Counted from the stretch's first letter, positions 9,388 through 18,624 are shown. The stretch is 64,000 nucleotides of DNA from Flavobacteriaceae bacterium (GCA_003443635.1 CP031964.1:3256321-3320320); one strand, 5' to 3'. The notes: a model not told the origin generated them from the sequence alone. A program made the numbers and translations.

Positions 9388-9409
9388 TTACTCTATGTTT
9401 GTAGAGTAA
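9388..9409. promoter_or_regulatory. BlaI-type operator 2
   Basis: The dyad is TTACTCTA-N6-TAGAGTAA, with perfect 8-bp arms. Its centre (9398.5) is 28 bp from that of operator 1, close to three helical turns. It ends 19 bp before the repressor start codon, consistent with autorepression. Confidence 0.7.
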
Positions 9410-9428
9410 ATTCTAATTACGTAGAGCT

Positions 9429-9794
9429 ATGCAATTATCAAAAACTGAAGAACAACTAATGCAATATTTATGGAAATTGGAAAAAGCGTTTATGAAAGAT
9501 CTCTTAGAGGTCTACCCAAATCCAAAGCCAGCAACTACCACTGTAGCTACATTATTAAAACGAATGACTGATAAGGGATTTGTTGCCTATACACTCTTTG
9601 GGAAATCGCGAGAATATTACCCTTTGGTAAAGAAAAAAGATTATTTCTCAAAACATGTCAATGGACTTATAAAAAACTTTTTTAATGACAGTGCTTCACA
9701 ATTCGCTTCCTTTTTTACCACTCAAACAGATTTAAGCAAAGAAGAATTAGAAGATTTAAGAGCATTAATTGATCGTGAAATTAAAAAGAAATAA
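9429..9794 (+). CDS. BlaI/MecI-family winged-helix repressor
   Basis: This 121-residue protein matches BlaI/MecI over its full length. It opens with LSKTEEQLMQYLWKLEKAFMKDL, here split for length as LSKTEEQLMQYLW plus KLEKAFMKDL. The recognition region is ATTTVATLLKRMTDKGFVAY, and a C-terminal dimerisation helix contains the usual KEELEDLRALI. The family binds dyads as dimers and is inactivated by a partner M56 peptidase. The partner gene begins 2 bp after the stop codon, and two matching operators precede the gene, so an autoregulated sensor operon is the natural reading. No beta-lactamase is linked. Confidence 0.93.
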   Translation: MQLSKTEEQLMQYLWKLEKAFMKDLLEVYPNPKPATTTVATLLKRMTDKGFVAYTLFGKSREYYPLVKKKDYFSKHVNGLIKNFFNDSASQFASFFTTQTDLSKEELEDLRALIDREIKKK

Positions 9795-9796
9795 TT

Positions 9797-12520
9797 ATGT
9801 TTTTATACCTCTTAAAATTCAGTTTTTGTTTAGCTATATTTCTAGTGTTTTATAAACTCTTTTTAGAAAAAGAAAACATTCATTTCTTTAAACGTTTTTA
9901 TTTATTAGCTGTTATTGTATTAGCTTTTAGTATTCCTCTAATCACATTTACTACCTATATAGAACCTATAGCTTTTACCCCTGTAGAATTAGAGTTTGAC
10001 ACACCAATACTATTTAATGACACTACAACTGAAGCTTTAATTCAACCTTCTAGTAGTAGTAATAGTAATTATTGGTCTACTATTTTATGGAGTTTATACG
10101 GTTTAGGAGCTCTCGTTTTTGGAGTTAAATTTATTAGAAATTTATCTAATATCATTTTCAAAATAAAACGTAATCCAAAATATGAAGCATCTAAAATCAC
10201 GAATGTTTTATTAAAAGACGATGTGACTCCACATACTTTTTTAAGATATATATTTTTTAACAAACACAAGTTCGAAACTCAAAAAATACCTCAAGAAGTA
10301 TTCTGGCATGAAGAAACTCATGCTAAACAAAAACACTCTATTGATGTCTTAATTATTGAATTTTTACAAGTTATATTTTGGTTTAATCCTCTTATTTATT
10401 TTACTAAAAGAGCTATTAAACTAAATCACGAGTTTTTAGCAGATCAAGGGGTTTTAAATAAAGGTATTGTACCTTCTACATACCAACAAATAGTATTAGC
10501 ATTTTCATCTTCAGATACATCTTCTGAACTATCAAGTGCTATTAATTATTCATCCATTAAAAAACGATTCACTATCATGAAAACTAAAACATCAAAACAC
10601 ACTTTCTTGTTTAGAAGTTTAATTCTTCTTCCTTTATTAGCAATCACCTTATATAGTTTTAGTAATAAAGTTATTAAAGAAAAAGAAATACTTAAAGAGA
10701 AAGTTATGAATGCATCTCTTAACGTTTTAGAAGCTCAACCAAAAAACAATCAAGCTCCTGAAAGATTAATGCAAGAATACAGAGAATTCATAATAGATTT
10801 TCAAAAAACTAACATTATTAAAAATGATAAATACAAACGTGCTAAAGTTATTTACTATAATTTAATGTCAGACACACAAAGAGCATCTGTTGCAGAACTA
10901 CCTAAAAGGATCATAGATTTTGAAGGGCGTTTAGCTGAAACAAAAGAAAAAAAGCCTAATAAGGAAGTTTTTAATTTATGGAAGGATAAAAAAAATTATG
11001 CATTATGGTTAGATAATAAAGTTATTGATAACTCAGAATTAAATAATTTAAGTAATAATGACATTGCTTATTACACAGATAATTTTGTTTATAAAAATGC
11101 ACGTAGTAATAAGTTTCCACAATCACATCAAGTTCATCTTTATACTCCAAATGGGTTTGATAAAATTTACAAAAAATCAACTATCAATGCTTATAATAAA
11201 TTATCAAAAACTTACTCAGAGAAACTATCAAAGTACCTTAAGGGAAATCGTTCAGATAATTCAGAATTAAAAATTTTATACTATCAAGGTGAAGCTCTAT
11301 ATACTAAGATTTCTAAAAAAGATATAGAGAAATATGATATCCGTCCTTTGACTGCTGTTCCAACTCAACAAAAATCTCAAAAGAAGGCTTCTAAAAAACA
11401 AGCCGCTTACAAAGTTTTAAAAACACCAAATAAGGATATTGTATTGCTTGATCACTGGTACATCACTATTAATGGTGAGAGATATTATTATCCATACAAA
11501 GGTGACCTTAAAAAGTATTACGATAAAAACGGAAATGAAGTCTCTTTAGATGTTATAAAAGAATACAAAAGCATGTATAATTTGCTCGAGCAACTCAAAA
11601 ATAAAACTCCGCATTATGTATACAAGCCTAAAGTAGAGCAAGAAGAAATGGATCGAATATATTCTGATTTAGGAGGCATGTATTTTAGAATGTTAAGAGC
11701 AGATAAAAGTAAGGTTATTCGTCCAAAAAACCCTGTATACCCATATGTTCGCCTTAAAAAAGATGGAAAAGTTACTTATAAAAAAAGAGACGAATTAACT
11801 ACAGAAGACAAAGCTTTACTACCAAAACTTCCACCACCTGCTTTTTATCCTAATAACAAATCAAAAGCAAAAGGAGGTCCAAATAATACTTATGAAAATG
11901 AAAACTATAATATCGTAAGCAGCACGCAACAAGCAACTCCAGAGCAAGTAAAAGAATACGAAAAATTAGTAAACATTTATAGTAAACATATAGAAGTAGA
12001 TTTCTCAATCAAATTAAAAGATATGTCACGTATTAAATATATATATGATTTAATGTCTACTTCACAAAAAAAGACTGCTACACCTTATCCGCAATCACCT
12101 CCTTCATTAAGTATTTTTATTACTAATGACGGTAAATACTTGATTAACGAGAAAGAAACAAGTTTAGTCGAAATTGAAAATATAATTAAAAAATTCTCTA
12201 AAAATGAGTTAAATAAAGCTTTTGTTTTTACAGGTAAAAATGATGGTCAACGGTATAAAGATTATTATAAACCTTTAAGAAAATCAACTAATACTAAAAT
12301 AAGAAGTTTAGATGAAACCTATATCAGTATTTATTCGGATGAAATCAAAAAATCTAAAGATATGCTTGGGCACAATCTCACAAAAAGAGGGTATGATATA
12401 AATGGAAATAACAAATATAGAGTTGTAGAACTAGCATTTACCAATCCTGAGCTTACATCATACACTATTGAATTAGCAAAATTATTAGAACGAAATGGCA
12501 TAAAAAACATAGCTTATTAA
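9797..12520 (+). CDS. M56 (BlaR1-like) sensor metallopeptidase with long C-terminal extension
   Basis: This 907-residue membrane zinc peptidase pairs with the BlaI-like repressor. Helices lie at about residues 2-22, 34-52, 93-113 and 266-285. The HExxH site is HEETH at 171-175, followed by the NHEFLADQG segment (E212 region), so the gluzincin core is intact. Beyond about residue 290 a 600-residue, Lys/Tyr-rich region with no named domain follows; it should be periplasmic if the fourth helix is the anchor. It contains two versions of an EY-x-K-L ... LMS-x-x-Q-K motif that also occurs in the paralogue at 14239. The first 290 residues are nearly identical to that paralogue. The usual penicillin-binding sensor domain is not recognisable, so the signal is unknown. 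Confidence 0.85.
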   Translation: MFLYLLKFSFCLAIFLVFYKLFLEKENIHFFKRFYLLAVIVLAFSIPLITFTTYIEPIAFTPVELEFDTPILFNDTTTEALIQPSSSSNSNYWSTILWSLYGLGALVFGVKFIRNLSNIIFKIKRNPKYEASKITNVLLKDDVTPHTFLRYIFFNKHKFETQKIPQEVFWHEETHAKQKHSIDVLIIEFLQVIFWFNPLIYFTKRAIKLNHEFLADQGVLNKGIVPSTYQQIVLAFSSSDTSSELSSAINYSSIKKRFTIMKTKTSKHTFLFRSLILLPLLAITLYSFSNKVIKEKEILKEKVMNASLNVLEAQPKNNQAPERLMQEYREFIIDFQKTNIIKNDKYKRAKVIYYNLMSDTQRASVAELPKRIIDFEGRLAETKEKKPNKEVFNLWKDKKNYALWLDNKVIDNSELNNLSNNDIAYYTDNFVYKNARSNKFPQSHQVHLYTPNGFDKIYKKSTINAYNKLSKTYSEKLSKYLKGNRSDNSELKILYYQGEALYTKISKKDIEKYDIRPLTAVPTQQKSQKKASKKQAAYKVLKTPNKDIVLLDHWYITINGERYYYPYKGDLKKYYDKNGNEVSLDVIKEYKSMYNLLEQLKNKTPHYVYKPKVEQEEMDRIYSDLGGMYFRMLRADKSKVIRPKNPVYPYVRLKKDGKVTYKKRDELTTEDKALLPKLPPPAFYPNNKSKAKGGPNNTYENENYNIVSSTQQATPEQVKEYEKLVNIYSKHIEVDFSIKLKDMSRIKYIYDLMSTSQKKTATPYPQSPPSLSIFITNDGKYLINEKETSLVEIENIIKKFSKNELNKAFVFTGKNDGQRYKDYYKPLRKSTNTKIRSLDETYISIYSDEIKKSKDMLGHNLTKRGYDINGNNKYRVVELAFTNPELTSYTIELAKLLERNGIKNIAY

Positions 12521-12686
12521 TTAGTTGAAAATAATTTAAGAAAGAAAGTTATCTTGAATATAAGAAATAACAACCGTGTTTAAAAAACCTCACAAAAATA
12601 TTAATAGAGATAAAAGTGTATTATATACATTGACAGAAATATTCTCCTTAAGGCAGGTTTAATAAAACAAGTAGATAAATATAGTC

Positions 12687-14123
12687 ATGGTAGATTTGAT
12701 CAATAAATTAAAAAATATGAAGGAATATCACTCTTTCAACAGCAAAGTGTTTTGTTTGTTATTTTTATATCTTTTATTAGCATGTGAAAAAAGTAACCAA
12801 CAAGCCACACATTTTGCGCAAACATTAAATAACACTGTTTCCATTAGCAATAATGTTAACGATTCAATTAGTATCTCGGTTAAGCTGAAAAGTGATGAAG
12901 AATTCGGGTTTAACATTCTTGATAAGTACTTTAAAAGTCATTTTGTTTACTTTCCAAATAAAAAAAAGAGAGATACTACTATAACCAAAAAAATACCAAG
13001 AACATTCAACAATCAAATCTTTACTTATGGAGGTTTTTATAAAGGAGATCCCAAACTTTATAAAAATTACTATGTAGTTGACAAGCAAATTAATCGTTTA
13101 GATTTTGAAAAAAATAAAGGTGATGTTAACCTAATTTACCCTGATAGTGAGCAAATTATTGCTACTACTTTATTTTTAGATTATGAGCAATTAAATACAG
13201 AAATCCATCAATCTAAAGGGAATAATAAAAAACTGAATGAAGAGAATTTAATAAAAATATATGATTCTTATAAAGAAAAATATATGTCAGAAAATAAGTT
13301 ATTGCTAAACGAATTAAACCAAACGTATTTCATTTATACACTGCAAAAAATATATCCTTTTGATGAAAGAATTGATACTTATATAAAAAACATTAAAAAA
13401 CCCCAGGTAATTAATAAATATATTAATAAGCTATTTGTCGATTACATAAAAAACAGGATACATCAGCCTGATTTCAATCAATTCTTATACTCAAACAAGT
13501 TTTCAGATGAGTTTAAAAGATTATTGTCTATTGGAATGTTCAATTTCTTAAGATTAAAAGAGAATAAAACAAGTGTAAAATATAAATCAGCTAAAGAATG
13601 GCTAAGAACAACTAATTTATACAAAAACGATTCCGTATACATTAAAAAAGAAATCACACCGCTTAATAATACATTATTTAAAGAACGATTAAATAAATTA
13701 AAGCTTGTTGATTCGCTTGAAAAGGAAATTTCTTTTTCTAAGCTCTTAAAACAGCATCCTTCATCTTATTATTTAATCGATTTTTGGGCAACCTGGTGTG
13801 CACCTTGTATTCAAGGCATTCATACGATGAAAACATTGGATATGCCTAAAAATGTCAAGGTAATTAGCTTGAGTTTAGATAAGATAAAGGATAAAGAAAA
13901 ATGGAAGGCTAAAACAAAAGAGTTGGAACAACCCATTACCTATTGGTTGGATGATACAAACGAAGACGTTATATCTTTTTTAAAGTTTATAGAAATACTA
14001 TCTATACCACGTTATCTTGTAATAGATAAAAACATGAACTTAATAGATCCAGCGTTTTATGCTCCTCACCAATCTCAATTTTTATCAAAATTACAAAGTG
14101 TTAAAAATCATAAGTATTGGTAA
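12687..14123 (+). CDS. TlpA-like thioredoxin-fold lipoprotein
   Basis: This is a 478-residue predicted lipoprotein. The ATG at 12717 (residue 11) gives a better signal sequence, ending in the lipobox LLLAC, so that start may be the true one. Residues 45-330 are an unrecognised helical region. A thioredoxin domain at about 345-470 carries FWATWCAPC, the redox-active CxxC, and a cis-Pro-type segment SIPRYLVID. The architecture matches TlpA/ResA-like thiol-disulfide reductases with long N-terminal domains that are common in Bacteroidota. It lies between the two M56 paralogues on the same strand, with gaps of 166 and 115 bp, so co-transcription is possible but unproven. Confidence 0.85.
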   Translation: MVDLINKLKNMKEYHSFNSKVFCLLFLYLLLACEKSNQQATHFAQTLNNTVSISNNVNDSISISVKLKSDEEFGFNILDKYFKSHFVYFPNKKKRDTTITKKIPRTFNNQIFTYGGFYKGDPKLYKNYYVVDKQINRLDFEKNKGDVNLIYPDSEQIIATTLFLDYEQLNTEIHQSKGNNKKLNEENLIKIYDSYKEKYMSENKLLLNELNQTYFIYTLQKIYPFDERIDTYIKNIKKPQVINKYINKLFVDYIKNRIHQPDFNQFLYSNKFSDEFKRLLSIGMFNFLRLKENKTSVKYKSAKEWLRTTNLYKNDSVYIKKEITPLNNTLFKERLNKLKLVDSLEKEISFSKLLKQHPSSYYLIDFWATWCAPCIQGIHTMKTLDMPKNVKVISLSLDKIKDKEKWKAKTKELEQPITYWLDDTNEDVISFLKFIEILSIPRYLVIDKNMNLIDPAFYAPHQSQFLSKLQSVKNHKYW

Positions 14124-14238
14124 ACAGTAAAATTACTTATGTATGAGTTAGACATAAAACTTGAATGTCTTTAAATGATCAAGTATTTTTAATGAACAAC
14201 CTCGATACAGAACGTTAGAGGGCATAAGTTAAATAATT

Positions 14239-16713
14239 ATGTTTTTATATCTCTTAAAATCCAGTTTTTGCTTAGCTATATTTCTAGCATTTTATAAACT
14301 CTTTTTAGAAAAAGAAAACATTCATTTCTTTAAACGCTTTTATTTATTAACTGCTATTGTACTGGCGTTTAGTATTCCTCTAATCACATTTACTACCTAT
14401 ATAGAGCCTATAGCTGTTACTCCTTTAGAGCTTGACACAACAATAACATTTAATAATACTACAACAGACGCTTTAGTTCAGTCTTCTAGTAATAATTACT
14501 GGTCTGTTATTTTATGGAGCATATATGCCTTAGGAGTAATCTTATTTGGTATTAAGTTTATTAAAAACCTCTTTTCTCTTATCCATAAAATAAAACGCAA
14601 TCCTAAATATAAAAAAACATCCGATATTACTAATGTTCTATTAAAAGACGATGTGACACCACATACTTTTTTAAGATACATATTTTTTAATAAACACAAG
14701 TTCGAAACTCAAAAAATACCTCAAGAAGTATTCTGGCATGAAGAAACTCATGCTAAACAAAAACACTCTATTGATGTCTTAATTATTGAATTTTTACAAG
14801 TGATATTTTGGTTTAACCCTCTCATTTATTTTACTAAAAGAGCTATTAAACTAAATCACGAGTTTTTAGCAGATCAAGGGGTTTTAAATAAAGGCATTGT
14901 TCTCTCTACATACCAACAAATAGTATTAGCATTTTCATCTTCAGGTACATCTTCTGAATTATCTAGTGCTATTAATTATTCATCCATAAAAAAACGATTT
15001 ACGATTATGAAAACAAAAACATCAAAAGGAGCTATTTGGCTGAGAAGTTTAGTTCTTCTACCACTATTAGCATTAACGCTTTATAGTTTTAGCAATAAAA
15101 TTGAAATTGAAAATGATCTATTAAAAGGAAATAAAACAGATCAAACTCAGAATAAACTTATTGAAGAAAATATTTTAAATAAAGCTGAAAATTTAAAAGA
15201 CAATTTTTTAATATACATAAATCATAAAGGACAATATATAGTTAATAGAGAAGCTTTAACATTACAATCTATAAAAAATAAGATTAGTGCTCTATCAAAA
15301 AAAGAATTGAATCTTAGAGTCAAATATAGTAGCCCTGTTAAAAATATAGAAGATGTAGTAGAATTATTAAAGAATATAAAAGATTTAAAAGTAAATTCAA
15401 CAATATACCATCAAGTTACAGAAGATATTCAAACTAAAAAAGCAAATGAGATTAATGAACTACTAGAAACTATTGGAAATTTAAAAGTTGTTTCAATAAA
15501 CATACCTACCCCAAAAATGCCAGTTGATTTTATCATTAACGATAAAATCAAAAAAACATTAAATCAAGATAAAGCTACTCCAAAGCAAATTGCAGAATAT
15601 AATAAATTAGCTAAGTATTACAATTCACAGAATCCCAACAATATTGTATTTAAATACAAAGATCTTAATCGTGTTTATAAACTTTATAATTTAATGTCCG
15701 AAGTACAGAAAAAAAATGCAGAGCCTTTACCTAATTTTCCGCCACCGCCACCGCCTTTAAGGCCCTCTGAAAAAAACTCAAAAAAATATGCTAGCAAACC
15801 ACTAAAAGGTATTCCACTTCCAAAATTACCTAAAAATCCAACACAGCAAGAAAAGAAGGCATATAATAAAGCTCTTGAGGAGTATAAAAATCAAGGTTAT
15901 GGCTATACTTATACATATAAAAATAATAATGGAAAAATAGTAGATGCTACTGTTATTACTAGTGATGTTGCACCTCCACCACCGCCAGCTAGAAAAAGAC
16001 CTCCACCACCTCCACCTCAGATAATTAAAGAAAATAAAAATGAACCTAATCCACCAAAAGTGCCAGAACCTCCTCAAATTATTGAGGTTAGGGAAATAAA
16101 AAAGAGTTCAAAACTTCCAGAAGTAATTGAAGTTAGAGAAGTAAAAAAAGATTCAAAACTCCCTGAAGTAATTGAAGTTAAAGAAGTGAAAAAAAACTCA
16201 AAGCTTCCAGAAGTAATTGAAATTAAAGTAATAAAAAAGAATCAAAAAAAATTACAAAGTGAACAAGTCATAGAACAAAAATTAGTTTTAGCTGAAAAAA
16301 ATGCAAAATTTAATGAAAAACAAAAAATCACAGAACTAAAAAATATTGCTCAAAAGCAAAGAAAAGAAAGATTGTCAAAAGAGCAGCAAAAAGAGAAAGA
16401 AGATGCCCTCACTGAAGAACGTCTAAAAGTTGTAGAAGGAAATCTAAACAGAGTTGTTAAAGGAAAACAAACTAAAACTGTTGAGGGAAAACAAAAATAT
16501 CTGGAAGAAAAAGTTAAAAAAGATGCCCTCTCCAAAAAACGTTTAAAAGTTGTAGAAGGAAGACTAAATAGAGTTGTTAAAGGAAAACAAACTAAAACTG
16601 TCGAGGGAAAACAAAAATATCTAGAAGAAAAAGTTAAAGCACAAAAAAAGGAAAGGCTTTCTGAAAAAGTAATCAAAGCTTATGAAGAAAAAGCTAAAAA
16701 AGAAAAAAACTAA
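14239..16713 (+). CDS. M56 sensor metallopeptidase, duplicated copy with Pro-rich and tandem-repeat tail
   Basis: This 824-residue protein is a paralogue of the M56 protein at 9797. The first ~285 residues (membrane helices, HEETH site, NHEFLADQG) are almost the same, and long DNA stretches inside this part are identical. The C-terminal region differs. It has a PFPP-like proline-rich part at about 490-615, four 15-residue KLPEVIEV-type repeats (about 610-670), a charged segment, then two nearly identical 40-residue units (about 722-801). The tail is highly basic and likely extended in the periplasm. It has no BlaI gene of its own, so it probably depends on the repressor at 9429. The transcription unit ends at a stem-loop at 16747. 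Confidence 0.85.
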   Translation: MFLYLLKSSFCLAIFLAFYKLFLEKENIHFFKRFYLLTAIVLAFSIPLITFTTYIEPIAVTPLELDTTITFNNTTTDALVQSSSNNYWSVILWSIYALGVILFGIKFIKNLFSLIHKIKRNPKYKKTSDITNVLLKDDVTPHTFLRYIFFNKHKFETQKIPQEVFWHEETHAKQKHSIDVLIIEFLQVIFWFNPLIYFTKRAIKLNHEFLADQGVLNKGIVLSTYQQIVLAFSSSGTSSELSSAINYSSIKKRFTIMKTKTSKGAIWLRSLVLLPLLALTLYSFSNKIEIENDLLKGNKTDQTQNKLIEENILNKAENLKDNFLIYINHKGQYIVNREALTLQSIKNKISALSKKELNLRVKYSSPVKNIEDVVELLKNIKDLKVNSTIYHQVTEDIQTKKANEINELLETIGNLKVVSINIPTPKMPVDFIINDKIKKTLNQDKATPKQIAEYNKLAKYYNSQNPNNIVFKYKDLNRVYKLYNLMSEVQKKNAEPLPNFPPPPPPLRPSEKNSKKYASKPLKGIPLPKLPKNPTQQEKKAYNKALEEYKNQGYGYTYTYKNNNGKIVDATVITSDVAPPPPPARKRPPPPPPQIIKENKNEPNPPKVPEPPQIIEVREIKKSSKLPEVIEVREVKKDSKLPEVIEVKEVKKNSKLPEVIEIKVIKKNQKKLQSEQVIEQKLVLAEKNAKFNEKQKITELKNIAQKQRKERLSKEQQKEKEDALTEERLKVVEGNLNRVVKGKQTKTVEGKQKYLEEKVKKDALSKKRLKVVEGRLNRVVKGKQTKTVEGKQKYLEEKVKAQKKERLSEKVIKAYEEKAKKEKN
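16066..16245 (+). repeat. Four 45-bp tandem repeats inside the M56 tail
   Basis: The coding repeat has a period of 45 bp (15 codons). Full units start at 16111, 16156 and 16201 with KLPEVIEV, preceded by a diverged unit with QIIEVREIKK. The V/E/K alternation suggests extended beta or coiled structure. It is in frame and coding, so it is not a CRISPR array. Confidence 0.85.
16402..16641 (+). repeat. Two 120-bp tandem repeats inside the M56 tail
   Basis: Units at 16402-16521 and 16522-16641 differ at only a small number of bases and encode 40 residues each (DAL..., RLKVVEG, VVKGKQTKTVEGKQKYLEEK). The high nucleotide identity points to a recent in-frame duplication. Confidence 0.9.
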
Positions 16714-16746
16714 TCTATTTAGCAGATAAAACTATAAATTTAATTT

Positions 16747-16787
16747 ATCCTATCAAATTTACTTTAATATTAAAGGTTTGATAGGAT
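16747..16787 (+). terminator. Stem-loop ending the M56/TlpA cluster
   Basis: Perfect 11-bp arms, ATCCTATCAAA / TTTGATAGGAT, enclose a loop that itself contains CTTTAATATTAAAG. It starts 34 bp after the M56 stop codon. A frame opening at 16778 would start inside this hairpin, which supports the later start for the next gene. Confidence 0.65.
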
Positions 16788-16855
16788 TTCTTACCAATTC
16801 TGTAACAAATCAATTAAAAAAGCGTTCTAATAGTTTATCAATCAAATCGAAAGTT

Positions 16856-17956
16856 ATGTTAAAACGATTTTTTATTATATGTTCTGGATCAGATACTGAT
16901 ATTTTAGAACATTGTTCTAAAGGCGAACAAAATAAATATGCTGGTATTGGTGCTACTGTTTTTTTTACAGCACTCTTGGCTTTTATTGCATCTAGCTATG
17001 CCTTATACACCATTTTTGATAATCTTTTAACCTCAATCGTATTCGGATTTGTTTGGGGGTTACTTATTTTTAACCTTGATCGATACATTGTTTCTACAAT
17101 TAAAAAACGAGACAATATAATTGATGAATTATTACAAGCTTCTCCTAGGATTATATTAGCAATTATTATTGCAATTGTTATTTCAAAACCTTTAGAGCTA
17201 AAGATTTTTGAGAAAGAGATCAATCAAGTATTATTAGAGCAAAAAAACGAACTCACACTTGCAAATAAGGAGCAAATTGCATTGCAATATACTCCACAAA
17301 TTGAGGCACTTAATACAAATATTACTGAGCTTGAAACCGAAATTTCCACAAAAGAAGCTGAAGTTAATGCTTTATATGATGTTTATATTAGTGAAGCAGA
17401 AGGTACAGCTGGCACAAACATCTTAGGCAAAGGGCCTGTATATAAAGAAAAACGTGATAAACATGATGCTGCTTTAGCGGAATTACAACAACTCAAAACA
17501 ACTAATGCAGAAAAGATATTAGCTACAGAAAATCAAATTGCATTATTACAAGCAGAATACACAGATAAAGTTGAAACTTCCCAACCTATAATTGATGGAT
17601 TTGATGGTTTGATGGCCAGAGTAAATGCTTTAGGAGAACTACCATGGTTACCATCCTTTTTTATATTTTTACTATTTCTCGCTATCGAAACTTCTCCAAT
17701 TTTCGCCAAGCTATTATCTCCAAAAGGTGAATACGACATAAAACTTATAGGAAGTGAAGAAGAATTAGCCACTTGGTCTAAACAAAATGCACATCAAAGA
17801 AGTGTTTTATTAAATGCAGACAATAATTTGAACGATCGCGTTTATGGGGATATTGGTGATGAAGAAGAATTGTATGCTTATAAAAAGAAAATGGCTAGTG
17901 ATCTACTAAAATTACAAGCTGACGCTTTTTATAAAAAACAAAAAAGGTTGTTATAA
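16856..17956 (+). CDS. DUF4407 membrane protein
   Basis: The protein has 366 residues from the ATG at 16856. An in-frame ATG at 16778 would add 26 residues without conservation features and lies inside a terminator hairpin, so I prefer 16856. The MLKRFFIICSGSD opening, paired helices after KYAGIGATVFFTALLAF, and LIFNLDRYIVSTIKK are hallmarks of DUF4407. A long coiled coil (about 150-245 of this version) precedes a last membrane segment with LPSFFIFLLFLAIETSP. The family's function is unknown. The gene is monocistronic and convergent with phnA. Confidence 0.85.
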   Translation: MLKRFFIICSGSDTDILEHCSKGEQNKYAGIGATVFFTALLAFIASSYALYTIFDNLLTSIVFGFVWGLLIFNLDRYIVSTIKKRDNIIDELLQASPRIILAIIIAIVISKPLELKIFEKEINQVLLEQKNELTLANKEQIALQYTPQIEALNTNITELETEISTKEAEVNALYDVYISEAEGTAGTNILGKGPVYKEKRDKHDAALAELQQLKTTNAEKILATENQIALLQAEYTDKVETSQPIIDGFDGLMARVNALGELPWLPSFFIFLLFLAIETSPIFAKLLSPKGEYDIKLIGSEEELATWSKQNAHQRSVLLNADNNLNDRVYGDIGDEEELYAYKKKMASDLLKLQADAFYKKQKRLL

Positions 17957-17966
17957 AAACTCTAAG

Positions 17967-17995
17967 ATTTAATCTTCTTTTAAAAAAGATTAAAT
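17967..17995. terminator. Convergent terminator between the DUF4407 and PhnA genes
   Basis: The stem ATTTAATCTT / AAGATTAAAT with a 9-nt loop is followed on the plus strand by TTTTC. Its right arm overlaps the phnA stop codon, so it probably serves both converging genes. Confidence 0.6.
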
Positions 17996-18568
17996 TTTCT
18001 TAACGTATTTGGTAATGATTACAATTTGTGTCGGCCCTACTTTACCTTCAATATATTCAGCGTTTGTATGATCTAAAGAGATACGACGTACAGCTGTTCC
18101 TTGTTTAGCAACCATGCTTGATCCTTTTACTTTTAAATCTTTAATTAACACTACAGAATCTCCTGCTTGTAGTACAACACCGTTTACATCACGATGTATA
18201 ACTTTATCTGTATCGTCTTCCCCTTCTCCTGTGGCTTTAGCCCATTCTAAAGTATCATCATCTAAATACATCATATCTAACAAATCTTGAGGCCAACCTT
18301 CCACTTTTAAACGATTTAACATACGCCAAGCTATAACTTGAACCGCACGATGTTCACTCCACATACTATCATTTAAACAGCGCCAGTGATTTACATCGAT
18401 ATTCTCTAGAGTATCTATCTGATTAATACAATTATTACAAGCATATAAATTATCATTCAAACCACCTCCTTGCTTTGGTAAAACCTGGTAGATATTTAAA
18501 TTTTCAGTTGAAGCACATAATTCACATTTAGAATCACTTCGTTTTACTAACTCTCTTTCTAAACTCAT
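17990..18568 (-). CDS. PhnA-domain protein
   Basis: This 192-residue cytosolic protein has an N-terminal zinc-ribbon-like segment with CELCAS and CNNCI (two CxxC pairs). Its C-terminal PhnA domain of about 70 residues carries GDSVVLIKDLKVKGSS and a KVGPTQIVIITKYVKK ending. Despite the name, the family is not required for phosphonate use and is widespread in genomes lacking phn genes; its true role is unclear. It is preceded by the terminator of the lipoprotein gene, so it is an independent unit. No phosphonate gene is nearby. Confidence 0.88.
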   Translation of the reverse strand: MSLERELVKRSDSKCELCASTENLNIYQVLPKQGGGLNDNLYACNNCINQIDTLENIDVNHWRCLNDSMWSEHRAVQVIAWRMLNRLKVEGWPQDLLDMMYLDDDTLEWAKATGEGEDDTDKVIHRDVNGVVLQAGDSVVLIKDLKVKGSSMVAKQGTAVRRISLDHTNAEYIEGKVGPTQIVIITKYVKKI

Positions 18569-18592
18569 TAAGTCGGCTGTTTTACAAACAAA

Positions 18593-18624
18593 AATAGCAT
18601 AATCTCAAATAAGATTATGCTATT
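18593..18624 (-). terminator. Rho-independent terminator of the lipoprotein gene
   Basis: A perfect 13-bp stem (AATAGCATAATCT on the plus strand) with a 6-nt loop is followed by TTTTGTTTG on the minus strand. It lies 22 bp after the stop codon of the lipoprotein gene at 18647. Confidence 0.8.

Noticed and set aside
9429..12520. Beta-lactam resistance operon
   Set aside because: BlaI and M56 are present, but there is no beta-lactamase or PBP2a gene and no recognisable penicillin-binding sensor domain.
16066..16641. CRISPR array
   Set aside because: The repeats are in frame, have no unique spacers and encode a continuous protein tail.
16350..16676. Antisense protein of about 108 residues on the minus strand
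   Set aside because: It mirrors the 120-bp coding repeats and shows no independent features; it is a shadow of the M56 gene.
9797..16713. Insertion sequence or composite element producing the M56 duplication
   Set aside because: No transposase, terminal inverted repeats or target-site duplication could be found around the copies.
16778..16855. N-terminal extension of the DUF4407 protein
   Set aside because: The extra 26 codons start inside a terminator hairpin and do not match the usual family start MLKRFFIICSG.
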